A DNA stretch of 64,000 nt, from NCBI RefSeq assembly GCF_001639145.1, contig NZ_LROY01000002.1:2202501-2266500 (forward strand), written 5' to 3'. The notes beneath the pieces are model-generated. The model ran no database searches. It was not told the origin of the DNA and worked only from the letters and a program-made list of their open reading frames with translations. Below are positions 8,901 through 18,116 of this stretch, piece by piece. Both the position numbers and the translations under genes were made by a program. Each line of letters starts with the position of its first letter. Position 1 is the stretch's first letter. The stretch is from Microbulbifer sp. Q7 (GTDB lineage Bacteria; Pseudomonadota; Gammaproteobacteria; Pseudomonadales; Cellvibrionaceae).

Positions 8901-11499
8901 CGGTACCCTCGATCACCATACAGCCGGCAATGGCGCCGTACTTGGGTGAGCGGAACACGTCGCGCCCCTTCGCGATACCGACAATCTCTTCGCGCAGCTC
9001 CGGATCCAGCATGCCAGACAGGGCCTGCTTCACTTCGTCCAGCAGGTTGTAGATCACGCTGTAGTAACGGATTTCAACGCTCTCGGTCTCGGCCAGCTTG
9101 CGCGCAGCGACATCCGCACGGGTGTTGAAGCCGATCACGATTGCGCCCGAGGTCAACGCCAGGTTGATGTCGTTTTCGGCAATACCGCCAACGCCACTGG
9201 ATACCACGTTGACGGAAACTTCTTCGTTACCAATCTCAGCCAGTGCCGCGAGAATCGCCTCGAGGGAACCACGCACGTCTGCCTTGATCACCACCGGCAA
9301 GACTTTTCTCTCACCCGCTTCCATATCGGCAAACATGTTTTCCAGCTTGGCCGCCTGCTGCCGCTGCATACGCTCACGACGCTCTTTGTCGGCGCGCTGC
9401 TCGGCCACTTCACGGGCCTTGCGCTCGTCGGCAACCACCAGGAATTCGTCACCCGCATTCGGCGTGGCGTCGAGACCCAGCAATTCCACTGGCGTGGACG
9501 GACCGGCTTCCTTGACGGACTTGCCCAGCTCGTTGGTCATGGCGCGAACGCGGCCATAGCTCTGGCCCGCCAATACGATATCACCGCGCTTCAGCTCACC
9601 GTTCTGCACCAGCAGGGTAGCAACCACACCGCGGCCTTTTTCCAGGCGGGATTCGATCACAACACCGCTGGCCGGCACGCCAGTTTTGGCTTTCAGTTCC
9701 AGCATTTCGGATTGCAGGGAAACGGCTTCGAGCAGCTCGTCGACGCCCTGCCCGGTGTGCGCAGACACTTCAATAAACTGAGTATCGCCGCCCCAATCTT
9801 CCGGGATCACATCTTTGGCTGCCAGCTCGTTCTTTACACGATCCGGATCCGCCGCTTCCTTGTCACACTTGTTGATTGCGACCACCAGCGGTACACCCGC
9901 CGCCTTGGCGTGGGCAACGGCTTCTTCGGTCTGCGGCATGACGCCGTCGTCCGCGGCCACCACCAGGATGACCACATCGGTAGCCTGGGCACCGCGGGCA
10001 CGCATGGCAGTAAATGCCGCGTGTCCGGGGGTATCCAGGAAGGCAACCTCACCTTGGCTGGTTTTTACGCGGTAGGCACCAATGTGCTGGGTAATGCCGC
10101 CAGCTTCGCCGGAGGCCACCTTGGTTTTGCGGATGTAGTCCAGCAGCGAGGTTTTACCGTGGTCGACGTGACCCATAACGGTAACCACTGGCGCGCGGCT
10201 GACTTCTTCGCCCTCAACGTCCTGGGACTGGGCAACCAGTTTCTCTTCCAGTTCGTTTTCTGAACGCAGCACAACTTTGTGCCCCATCTCTTCAACGATC
10301 AGGGTTGCGGTGTCGCGGTCCAGGCTCTGGTTGATGGTGACCATTTCGCCCATTTTCATCAGGCGCTTGATCAGCTCACCGGCTTTGATATTCAACTGTT
10401 TGGCAAGCTCGCCGACGGTGATCGTCTCACCCAGTTGCACTTCGTACACTTGCTTTCCTGTCGGCCGTTTGAAGCCGTGTGTGTTCTTTACTTTCAGCGT
10501 CGGGCGGGACAGAGAGCGGGTGCTGCGCTTCTCTTCCTCGTCGCTCTCGAAGGCTTCCAGCGCCGCATCGTACAGAGACGTCTTGCTGGACTTCTTGGGG
10601 CCGGCCTTGCCGCGACGGCTGCGGCGCTTGCGCGGCTCGTCGTCATCACGATCGGTAACCACTGCGGCTTCGACCTTGCGACGCAGACCGGGCTTATCTT
10701 CTGCCGCTGCGGTCGCGGTGCTCGCTGCCGGTTTCTGTTTGGCCTGTTCCGCACGCTCTTTCTGCTCTTGCTCCAGACGTGCGCGCTCCGCTTCAACACG
10801 GGCTTTTTTCTCTTCCAGCTCGGCGGCTTCGCGCTGATCTTCTTTTTTGCGGCGCTCGATGGCGGCGAGGCGCATGGCTTCGATGTCATCGACGTAGGTA
10901 GAGCGGATAGGTGTCGGCTGGGGCTTAGCTTTGGGCGCTGCCTTGGGCTCAGGTTTCGCGGGCGCTTCTGCCTTCTCGGGCTCAGGTGCTTCAGCCTTGG
11001 CCTTCGCTTCCTGCTGCGCCTTGGCAGCGGCCTCGGCCTCCTGCTTGGCCTTGGCTTCTTCTTCGGCGCGCTTGGCTTCGGCTTCAGCGGCCTCCTGCTC
11101 GGCGCGGGCGCGGTCGGCGGCGGCTTTCTCTGCCGCGGCCAGCTCTTCTTCCGCCTTCTGCAGTGCGGAAGTATCGAGCTCGGCTTGTTCCGCTTCGGCC
11201 TCAGGGCGCTTCACATAGGTGCGCTTCTTGCGGACTTCCACGTTGACGGTCTTGCGGCCGGTGCCAGATCCGGTTTTGAGCGTCGTGGTGGTCTTGCGCT
11301 TGAGGGTAATCTTGCGAGGTGCAGCAGCCTGCTCCCCGTGACTGGTTTTCAGGAAGTTAAGCAGGACCTGCTTCTCTTCTGCGGATACGGTCGCATCCGC
11401 TGAAGTGTGGGGCAAACCCGCCTCCTGCATCTGCTTGAGCAGACGCTCTTCGGTGGCACCAACCGATTTGGCGAGTTCGCTAACTGTTACTTCGGCCAT
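8893..11499 (-). CDS. infB: Translation initiation factor IF-2, N-terminal part (assembly-split)
   Basis: IF2 is the GTPase that brings formylmethionyl-tRNA to the 30S subunit and promotes subunit joining. This part shows the N-terminal IF2 domain ([14 protein letters not shown]), a long Ala/Glu/Lys-rich coiled segment, and a second IF2_N region. The GTP-binding domain follows, with GHVDHGKT at residues 443-450, DTPGH and NKCD, and then domains II to IV. The start at 11499 is preceded by taggagagag; a longer frame from 11556 adds an atypical 19 residues. The frame stops at a TAA inside the linker at 8860-8900, after EGTVV. This truncation is judged an artefact; the missing 67 C-terminal residues are present at 8527-8730. 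Confidence 0.95.
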   Translation of the reverse strand: MAEVTVSELAKSVGATEERLLKQMQEAGLPHTSADATVSAEEKQVLLNFLKTSHGEQAAAPRKITLKRKTTTTLKTGSGTGRKTVNVEVRKKRTYVKRPEAEAEQAELDTSALQKAEEELAAAEKAAADRARAEQEAAEAEAKRAEEEAKAKQEAEAAAKAQQEAKAKAEAPEPEKAEAPAKPEPKAAPKAKPQPTPIRSTYVDDIEAMRLAAIERRKKEDQREAAELEEKKARVEAERARLEQEQKERAEQAKQKPAASTATAAAEDKPGLRRKVEAAVVTDRDDDEPRKRRSRRGKAGPKKSSKTSLYDAALEAFESDEEEKRSTRSLSRPTLKVKNTHGFKRPTGKQVYEVQLGETITVGELAKQLNIKAGELIKRLMKMGEMVTINQSLDRDTATLIVEEMGHKVVLRSENELEEKLVAQSQDVEGEEVSRAPVVTVMGHVDHGKTSLLDYIRKTKVASGEAGGITQHIGAYRVKTSQGEVAFLDTPGHAAFTAMRARGAQATDVVILVVAADDGVMPQTEEAVAHAKAAGVPLVVAINKCDKEAADPDRVKNELAAKDVIPEDWGGDTQFIEVSAHTGQGVDELLEAVSLQSEMLELKAKTGVPASGVVIESRLEKGRGVVATLLVQNGELKRGDIVLAGQSYGRVRAMTNELGKSVKEAGPSTPVELLGLDATPNAGDEFLVVADERKAREVAEQRADKERRERMQRQQAAKLENMFADMEAGERKVLPVVIKADVRGSLEAILAALAEIGNEEVSVNVVSSGVGGIAENDINLALTSGAIVIGFNTRADVAARKLAETESVEIRYYSVIYNLLDEVKQALSGMLDPELREEIVGIAKGRDVFRSPKYGAIAGCMVIEGTVV
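8899..9028. repeat. infB direct duplication, copy 2
   Basis: This second copy of the 130-nt infB segment begins exactly at the end of the linker. Four differences from copy 1 all change the protein (V to L, Q to K, V to G, F to Y relative to copy 1). That pattern fits read error rather than an evolved duplication. Confidence 0.93.
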
Positions 11500-11636
11500 T
11501 CTCTCTCCTAAAAAGTCACTTGTGGGGAGCAGCATCAATTCATTTGACTGCTCCACCTTTGGCCTGCATGACAGGCAATTCGGGCGCGCACCTCATATCG
11601 GTGCGCTGGGCCGGGCGCGCGCCCGGCACTCGGGCA

Positions 11637-13139
11637 TCAAGCCTCTTGGTCACTGTCGTCGGCGAACCAGGGCTCGCGCGCTTTCATGATCAGTGCGGCA
11701 GCGCGTTCTTGGTCCACGCCTTCGATGTCCAGCAGATCGTCAACCGCCTGCTCTGCCAGGTCTTCCATGGAAGCAACGCCACGGCTTGCCAGCTGGAAGG
11801 CCAGCTGACGGTCCATGCCTTCCATATTCAACAGGTCTTCCTGAGGCTCGGCTGCATCCAGCTGTTCCTCTGAAGCCAGCGCCTGGGTCAGCAGGGCGTC
11901 TTTGGCGCGAGCGCGGAGTTCTTCAGCGATCTCCTCGTCGAAGCCTTCGATGCCCAGCATTTCTTCCAGCGGCACATAGGCCACCTCTTCAAGGGAGGTG
12001 AAACCTTCATCCACCAGCACACCGGCAACGTCTTCGTCGATGTCCAGGCGCGCCATGAAGGTCTCCATGATGCTGCCAGACTCGGCTTCCTGCTTGGCCT
12101 GCCACTCGTCAACGCTCATCACGTTGATCTGCCACTGGGTTAGCTCGGACGCGAGACGGACGTTCTGACCACTGCGACCAATGGCCATGGCCAGGTTTTC
12201 TTCGGCAACCGCCACGTCCATAGAGCCCGCATCTTCATCCACAACGATGGATTCGATTTCTGCCGGCGCCATGGCGTTGATCACGAACTGGGCCGGGTTG
12301 TCATCCCACAGCACAATGTCCACACGCTCGCCAGACAATTCGTTGGAAACCGCCTGTACCCGTGCACCGCGCATACCAACACAGGCACCAACCGGGTCAA
12401 TGCGACCGTCGTTGGTGTTGACGGCGATCTTGGCACGCAGGCCTGGATCGCGCGCAGCGCCCTTGATCTCGATTACCTGCTCGGAAATTTCCGGAACTTC
12501 AATGCGGAACAACTCGATCAGCATTTCCGGGCAGGAGCGACTCAGCTTCAATTGCGGGCCACGTGCTTCCGGCTCAATTTCCAGCAGGATTGCACGTACA
12601 CGATCACCCAGGCGGAAAATCTCGCGGCCTACCAGCTGGTCGCGGGGCAGACGCGCTTCGGCGTTGTTACCCAGGTCCACAGCGATAAAGTCGCGGGTCA
12701 CTTTTTTCACGGTGCCACTAACCAGCTCACCGACCCGGTCGCGGTACTCATCAACGATCTTGGCGCGCTCGGCTTCGCGTACTTTCTGCACAATGACCTG
12801 CTTGGCAGTTTGTGCAGCGATGCGACCAAATTCGACGTTTTCCACCTGCTCGCGATAAACATCACCGGCTTTCAGCTCGGTGTCTTTCTCGTGGGCCTCT
12901 TCCAGCGTGAACTGTGTTCCCAGCTCCGCGAGGGTGTCATCGTCGACCACTTCCCAGCTACGGAAAGTGTCGTAGTCGCCGGTGCGGCGATCGATGATGA
13001 CCTCGATGGTGGAATCTTCGTCGTAGCGCTTCTTGGTGGCCGTTGCGAGGGCCGCCTCAATTGCCTGGAAAATAATATCCCGGTCAACGCCTTTCTCGTT
13101 GGAAACCGCCTCGGCCACCAGCAAGATTTCTTTGTTCAT
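11637..13139 (-). CDS. nusA: Transcription termination/antitermination factor NusA
   Basis: NusA binds RNA polymerase and nascent RNA and modulates pausing, termination and antitermination. The product is 500 aa, against 495 in E. coli. It has the N-terminal polymerase-binding domain ([18 protein letters not shown]), an S1 domain (residues about 135-200), and two KH domains that include [18 protein letters not shown] and [19 protein letters not shown]. Two C-terminal acidic helix-hairpin repeats follow (around residues 360-495), as in other gammaproteobacteria. The start has agaggcag upstream. It sits between rimP (92-nt gap) and infB (137-nt gap). Confidence 0.98.
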   Translation of the reverse strand: MNKEILLVAEAVSNEKGVDRDIIFQAIEAALATATKKRYDEDSTIEVIIDRRTGDYDTFRSWEVVDDDTLAELGTQFTLEEAHEKDTELKAGDVYREQVENVEFGRIAAQTAKQVIVQKVREAERAKIVDEYRDRVGELVSGTVKKVTRDFIAVDLGNNAEARLPRDQLVGREIFRLGDRVRAILLEIEPEARGPQLKLSRSCPEMLIELFRIEVPEISEQVIEIKGAARDPGLRAKIAVNTNDGRIDPVGACVGMRGARVQAVSNELSGERVDIVLWDDNPAQFVINAMAPAEIESIVVDEDAGSMDVAVAEENLAMAIGRSGQNVRLASELTQWQINVMSVDEWQAKQEAESGSIMETFMARLDIDEDVAGVLVDEGFTSLEEVAYVPLEEMLGIEGFDEEIAEELRARAKDALLTQALASEEQLDAAEPQEDLLNMEGMDRQLAFQLASRGVASMEDLAEQAVDDLLDIEGVDQERAAALIMKAREPWFADDSDQEA

Positions 13140-13231
13140 GCAGCTGCCTCTTCAAAAACGCTACGTGCTGACTATTCAATGCTTCGGTGAACGCCACTAA
13201 ACCAGCGCCACCAGGTACTACAGCATTGCCC

Positions 13232-13705
13232 TTACTTCTGTCCGCCCTCGAACTGAGGGACGATATTTGCTCTCTCGATACTGTCGATTGGCAACAGGTA
13301 TTCATTTTCACTGTCGATGCGCAGGACGATTTCATCGCCCTCCACGCCAGCCAGCAGGCCGCGCCACTTGCGCTGACCGTCCAGCGGCATACGCAACCGC
13401 AGCTCGATCTGTGCACCAATAAACCGCTGATACTGCTCCAGCTTGTACAGCGGGCGGTCCATCCCCGGAGAGGACACTTCCAGGGTGTACCTGCTGTTGA
13501 TCGGGTCTTCTACATCCATCACTGCACTGACCTGGCGACTGACTTTTTCACAGTCTTCAACAGCGATGCCGCGCTCGGAATCGATATAAATCCGCAGCAG
13601 GGCATTGCGGCCGTGGGTCTGGTAATCGATCCCCCACAACTCGCACCCCAGTGATTCAACCACCGGAGCCAACAGCTCTTCTAAAAGTTCGCGCTTGCTT
13701 GCCAT
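13232..13705 (-). CDS. rimP: Ribosome maturation factor RimP
   Basis: RimP assists early assembly of the 30S subunit. The product is 157 aa (150 in E. coli) with LLAPVVESLGCELWGIDY at the N-terminus, the DPINSRYTLEVSSPGMDRPL core typical of the family and a C-terminal SH3-like domain. I place the start at 13705 (MASKRELL); the open frame extends upstream with residues that do not resemble the family. It is the first protein gene after the two initiator tRNA genes and a terminator-like hairpin. Confidence 0.95.
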   Translation of the reverse strand: MASKRELLEELLAPVVESLGCELWGIDYQTHGRNALLRIYIDSERGIAVEDCEKVSRQVSAVMDVEDPINSRYTLEVSSPGMDRPLYKLEQYQRFIGAQIELRLRMPLDGQRKWRGLLAGVEGDEIVLRIDSENEYLLPIDSIERANIVPQFEGGQK

Positions 13706-13879
13706 ATCACCACTTTGGCCCGGCGACCGACCGGGGCAGATGTGCAACGGCATCCGCTCGTTGCAAAAACGAAAAATGGGCAGCGAAGCTGGCCCCACGG
13801 CCCGAATGAGAAACCGCGGCGCCGACTCCCGGCCCATTCGGATGGCAAACCAGGCTCGGGCCTGTTTGCCGCAGATACG

Positions 13880-13905
13880 AAAAAGCCCCTAACAGGGGCT
13901 TTTAC
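13880..13905 (-). terminator. Terminator/attenuator between the tRNA genes and rimP
   Basis: On the minus strand the stem agcccc/ggggct with a short loop is followed by five T. It lies about 35 nt after the first-listed initiator tRNA and 175 nt before rimP. It should end most tRNA transcripts while letting some polymerase read into rimP-nusA. Confidence 0.85.
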
Positions 13906-13940
13906 TGCGCAAAAACGCTCTGAAACGCTTTCGCAAAATT

Positions 13941-14017
<77 letters not shown>

Positions 14018-14067
14018 ACAACACACACCTGAGGGATACCACATACACATCCAGTATAAATGGAAAT

Positions 14068-14102
14068 TGGCAGCAGGGCAGGATTTAAACCTACGACCTT
14101 CG
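14068..14102 (-). pseudogene. Remnant of a third initiator tRNA (3' half)
   Basis: Thirty-five nt between the two intact tRNAs match the 3' half of the initiator tRNA: the T arm with taggtttaaatcct and the acceptor strand ending CCA, with a few substitutions and one deleted base. The anticodon stem and the 5' half are missing. The short sequence preceding it on the plus strand (aaat) also resembles that beside the intact copies, suggesting decay of a tandem copy. Confidence 0.75.
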
Positions 14103-14170
14103 CCGGCAATGCCGCCAGAGGTAAAGAGAGAGCCCGTCGGGCGCCTCGCCAAAACCACTGATACCAAAAT

Positions 14171-14247
<77 letters not shown>

Positions 14248-14326
14248 CCTACACCCTGAAAGCCGGCCCCTGGTGAGATACTCGGCTTCCTGCGGCGGGT
14301 TTCCCCGACCGCTCAAGAGGCTGCGC

Positions 14327-14355
14327 ATTCTATGGGTGAGTCCCCATAGAGTCAA
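14327..14355 (-). promoter_or_regulatory. Sigma-70 promoter of the fMet tRNA-rimP-nusA operon
   Basis: On the minus strand TTGACT (14350-14355) and TAGAAT (14327-14332) are separated by exactly 17 nt. They are followed by a GC-rich discriminator (gcgcagcc), typical of tRNA promoters under stringent control. Transcription would start near 14320. Confidence 0.88.
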
Positions 14356-14525
14356 GCCGCTTGTGGCACTAATTCTCTCATCCCTGCCACCACGGGCAGG
14401 ATACCGGTGTTTCATCGTATCGAACGTCATTATAGGAAGAATTACCGGTACTCCCCGGCGGAAATTGCGCCAAGCACGCACGAGTAACGGGAATATCGCA
14501 ATCCGCTCACCCGAAAAACGCAATT

Positions 14526-14544
14526 GATACAGATTCTCATTTAG
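14526..14544 (+). promoter_or_regulatory. Fur-box-like site
   Basis: The sequence gatacagattctcatttag agrees at 12 of 19 positions with the Fur consensus. It lies about 105 nt before a siderophore-type receptor gene, which supports iron-responsive repression. The rest of the 14356-14651 gap shows nothing else I can name. Confidence 0.6.
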
Positions 14545-14651
14545 ATTACTATCGCCATCCTTGCTGACGACTGGAGCGGGAATCCATAACACTCTGCTCC
14601 CGCTCATCAATTTTGTGGACAAACATGCCTTAATCAACCGAGGAGCCCCGG

Positions 14652-16757
14652 ATGCGCTACCTGAAGACTTCACTCGCCCTTTCTATTCTCGCTGCCAGTA
14701 CAACCACTCTCGGGGCAGAAGACCGCCAGGAGCGGCTTATTGAAGAGGAAGTTGTGGTGACCGCAAGCCGCACAGAGAAGCCCCTCAGCGCCATTCCCAA
14801 TACCGTTACCCTGATCGACCGACAGGAGCTGGCCAGCCAGATGGCCGCCACCAGCGACCTGTCGAGCATCCTCGGCAATCTGATTCCGAGTTTCTCACCA
14901 AGCCGGCAGAAAATGACCAACACCGGCGAGAGCCTGCGCGGCCGCAAGCCGTTGTATCTGATCGACGGCGTGCCGCAGTCCAACCCGTTGCGCAGTGGCG
15001 GCCGCGATGGCCACACCATTGATCCGCTGGTGCTGGAACGCGTGGAAGTCATTCACGGCGCCAACGCCATCCACGGGATGGGCGCCTCCGGCGGCATCAT
15101 TAACCTGGTCACCCGCACCCCCAGCGACCAGTTCCAACAGAGCCTGCGCGTTGAAACCGCGCTGCAGGCCGAGGATATAAGTGAGTCCGGGGGCTACAAC
15201 GGCAGCTACAGCGTCTCCGGCAAGATCGACGCGGTGGATGTGCTGGCCAGCCTCACCTACCGCAACAGCGGTGTGGGCTACGACGCCAACGGGGACATTG
15301 TGGGTTTCGACAACACCCAGGGTGACACCATGGACAGCGAAACCAGCAATGCCTTTATCAAGACCGGCTACCGCTGGGATGACCAGCGTGTACAGCTGAC
15401 CGTGAACCGCTATCTGGTTGAGGGCAATAATAACTGGACCAGTGTGGATGGCGATATCAGCGAAGGCATCCCCACCACCGCCGTGAAGGCTCCGGTCCCG
15501 GGAGATGCACCGTCCAACGAAGTCACCACCATCAATCTCCAGTACAGCCATGACAGCCTACTGGGACACAAGCTGCGCGCGCAGGTATTTTCACAGGACT
15601 TTGCCGGCACTTACGGTGGCGGCACCTATGCCACCTTTCAGGACCCGGCATTCGGCGAAGATATTTTCGACCAATCCCAGAACAACTCGGAAAAGCGCGG
15701 TCTGAAGCTGACCCTGATCAAAGAAGATATCGCCGGCAGTGCGATCAGCCTCGCCTACGGCGCCGACCTGCTGCAAGACGAAACCTGGCAGCAGCTGATT
15801 CAAACCGGCCGCGCCTGGGTGCCGCCCACCCAGTACAAAAGTGCCGCGCCCTATGCGCAGGCGGAGTTCAGCGGCATCGACCAGGTCACCATCACCGCCG
15901 GTGTACGCCACGAGCGCTCCAAGCTGAAAGTGGACGACTTCACCACCCTGGCGTCTTACGGCAGCCAGTTTGTCGCGGGCGGCAACCCGGATTTTACTGA
16001 GACCCTCGGGAATATCGGGGCCACCTACGCCATAACCAGTGGCCTGCGGGTTTACGCCAACTACTCCGAAGGCTTCTCCATGCCTGACGTGGGGCGCGTG
16101 CTGCGTGGAATTAACCAGCCCGGCCAGAGCGTGGAGAGTTTCCTCGAGCTGAAGCCAATCCTTACCCAGAACCGCGAGCTGGGCCTCGACGTTATTAGCG
16201 ACCAATTCGGCGCACAACTTGCGCTGTATTCCTCGGATTCCGACTTCGGGCAGCGGCTGGCACTGGGCAGCGACGGGATCTACAGCGTCAAGCGCGAGAA
16301 GACCGACATCGAGGGTGCCGAGTTCCGCGGCCAATGGTTTGCCAGTGATAGCGACACCCTGGAAGTGCGCTACGCCTACACCCGGGGCCGCTACGATTCC
16401 GACCAGGATGGCAAGGTGGATACCGACCTGGACGGTGCCAATATCGCCCCCAACCGATTCAACCTGAGCTGGGCGCGCAACTGGAGCGAAGACTTCAGCA
16501 CCCGCCTGCAGGCTAGCTGGCTGCTGGATCGGGATTTTGAAAACAGCGCGGGTGAGGTCACCAGAGAATTCGACGGCTACGCCATCTTCGATGCCAGCGC
16601 ACAGCTGAAAGCCCTGGGCGGCGAATTCGCACTGGGCCTGCAGAACCTGACCAATGAAGACTACTTCACCTACTACTCGCAGACCGCGGGGAATGACGGG
16701 CGCAACTTCAAGGGACTGGGGCGCAGTGTGAGCCTGTCTTACTCGACCATGTTCTAA
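14652..16757 (+). CDS. TonB-dependent siderophore-type receptor
   Basis: This is a 701-aa outer-membrane receptor, probably for a ferric siderophore. It has a signal peptide (residues 1-22, ending TLGAED) and a plug domain (EEEVVVTASRTEKPLSAIP, then YLIDGVPQ and the conserved VEVIHGANAIHGMGASGGI). A 22-stranded-type barrel follows, with the family motif NYSEGFSMPDVGRVL and a terminal LSYSTMF. The gaggag before the ATG fixes the start. A Fur-box-like site lies upstream and a PepSY membrane protein directly downstream, a common iron-uptake pairing. The exact siderophore cannot be read from sequence. Confidence 0.92.
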   Translation: MRYLKTSLALSILAASTTTLGAEDRQERLIEEEVVVTASRTEKPLSAIPNTVTLIDRQELASQMAATSDLSSILGNLIPSFSPSRQKMTNTGESLRGRKPLYLIDGVPQSNPLRSGGRDGHTIDPLVLERVEVIHGANAIHGMGASGGIINLVTRTPSDQFQQSLRVETALQAEDISESGGYNGSYSVSGKIDAVDVLASLTYRNSGVGYDANGDIVGFDNTQGDTMDSETSNAFIKTGYRWDDQRVQLTVNRYLVEGNNNWTSVDGDISEGIPTTAVKAPVPGDAPSNEVTTINLQYSHDSLLGHKLRAQVFSQDFAGTYGGGTYATFQDPAFGEDIFDQSQNNSEKRGLKLTLIKEDIAGSAISLAYGADLLQDETWQQLIQTGRAWVPPTQYKSAAPYAQAEFSGIDQVTITAGVRHERSKLKVDDFTTLASYGSQFVAGGNPDFTETLGNIGATYAITSGLRVYANYSEGFSMPDVGRVLRGINQPGQSVESFLELKPILTQNRELGLDVISDQFGAQLALYSSDSDFGQRLALGSDGIYSVKREKTDIEGAEFRGQWFASDSDTLEVRYAYTRGRYDSDQDGKVDTDLDGANIAPNRFNLSWARNWSEDFSTRLQASWLLDRDFENSAGEVTREFDGYAIFDASAQLKALGGEFALGLQNLTNEDYFTYYSQTAGNDGRNFKGLGRSVSLSYSTMF

Positions 16758-16848
16758 CTCTGGATTTGCGAATAGACTGCTCGCCGGCGGGCCGCACCAC
16801 AGGCCTGCCGGGGAAACACATCTCTGTCCAGCAACCTGTATCGGTACC

Positions 16849-18018
16849 ATGCGCAAAACGTTGTTTATCCTGCACAAATACGCGGGCCTGGCCCTTGGTC
16901 TTCTGCTTTCCGTGATCGGACTCACTGGCAGCCTGCTGGTGTTCGACCACGCGCTGGATGAAATCCTCACGCCGCAGACCGTAGCCTTTCAACCGACGAC
17001 AAACCCGGCCAGCTATGCGGACATACTGGCCGTGGCGCAGGCCGCGGTACCGGGCAACCCCGCGCCCTCCCGCCTGATGACCCAGCGCCAGCCAGGCAGC
17101 CCCCATGTGGTCCGTTTTCCCGCGCCCGAGGGAGCCCCCGGCCCCATAGAGGTGGCGGTATCACCGGGCGACGCGGAAGTACTTGCGGTACGGGGTTGGG
17201 GCACGCCGGAATACACCATGAGCTGGCTGTACCGCCTGCACTACACCCTGCTGGCGGGTAAGAACGGCAAGACCGTGGTGGGCTTTATGGGCCTGCTGCT
17301 GATGGGGTTCTGTATCACCGGTGCGGTGTTGTGGTGGCCGAAAAAGAGTAAAACCCACAAACGGAAATGGAAACGCGCTTTTGCCATTTCCCGCAACGGC
17401 AACCGCTTCCGTTTTTACCTGGATGTGCACAAGGTATTCGGTATCTATTTCCTGCCGCTACTGCTGATGATCAGCTTTTCCGGTGTGAGCATGGTGTTTC
17501 CCACACAGGTGGAAACGGTCGTCGGCAGCCTGTTCGAGATGGAGCCCCGCCCTGCCCTGCCCAGTTCCGATGCCAACAGCGGAAAACCCATCACCCCGGA
17601 TCAGGCGGCCGCCATTGCTCAGGCGGCGTTTCCCGGTGGTGCGCTGAAGCGTATCTATCTACCGCGCGATGAAAGCGACAGCTACGGCCTGAGTTTCCGC
17701 GCAGCAGAAGAAGTGTGGACAAATTACGGCGCAAGCTTTGCGCGGGTGGACCAGTACAGCGGCGAAATACTCATGTCACAAAACGCCACAGAGCTTTCGC
17801 TGGGTAACCAAATCCTGCGCTGGCAGTTTCCACTGCACAACGGCGACGCACTGGGGATAGTGGGACGCTGGCTGGTACTGCTGGCCGGCCTGGTACCCGC
17901 CCTGCTGTTCGCAACCGGCGCTTACCTGTGGTGGCGCAAGCGGCAGCTCCAGTCGCGCGCTCAGCAACACCGGGCCATTGCACCAGAGACATCCAACGGC
18001 CTGCCCACAGAGGCCTGA
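16849..18018 (+). CDS. PepSY-associated TM domain protein (iron-uptake partner)
   Basis: This is a 389-aa inner-membrane protein of the PepSY/PiuB-like family. Members are encoded beside siderophore receptors and some act as ferric-siderophore reductases. Four hydrophobic segments are visible: about residues 12-34, 142-162, 198-218 and 343-362. The conserved LHKYAGLALGLLLSVIGLTG lies at the N-terminus, VLWWPKK after the second segment, and LWWRKR after the fourth. Periplasmic PepSY-type regions lie between. It follows the receptor by 91 nt on the same strand. The ribosome-binding site is weak. A reductase role is inferred from family and context. Confidence 0.85.
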   Translation: MRKTLFILHKYAGLALGLLLSVIGLTGSLLVFDHALDEILTPQTVAFQPTTNPASYADILAVAQAAVPGNPAPSRLMTQRQPGSPHVVRFPAPEGAPGPIEVAVSPGDAEVLAVRGWGTPEYTMSWLYRLHYTLLAGKNGKTVVGFMGLLLMGFCITGAVLWWPKKSKTHKRKWKRAFAISRNGNRFRFYLDVHKVFGIYFLPLLLMISFSGVSMVFPTQVETVVGSLFEMEPRPALPSSDANSGKPITPDQAAAIAQAAFPGGALKRIYLPRDESDSYGLSFRAAEEVWTNYGASFARVDQYSGEILMSQNATELSLGNQILRWQFPLHNGDALGIVGRWLVLLAGLVPALLFATGAYLWWRKRQLQSRAQQHRAIAPETSNGLPTEA

Positions 18019-18116
18019 AGGCATCGGGACTCTATTCGGGCTTCGTTGCTCCGGGCTTCGTTGCACTGGCCACCGTCTGACGTGTTCGCCAGGCCGGTGG
18101 CTGCGCGCTGAAGGGC

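Noticed and set aside
14068..14102. A third functional tRNA gene
   Set aside because: Only the T arm and the 3' acceptor strand are present; no anticodon stem or 5' half can be found.
18037..18065. Two near-identical 15-bp units (cgggcttcgttgc) between convergent genes
   Set aside because: Too short and isolated to interpret; likely slippage.
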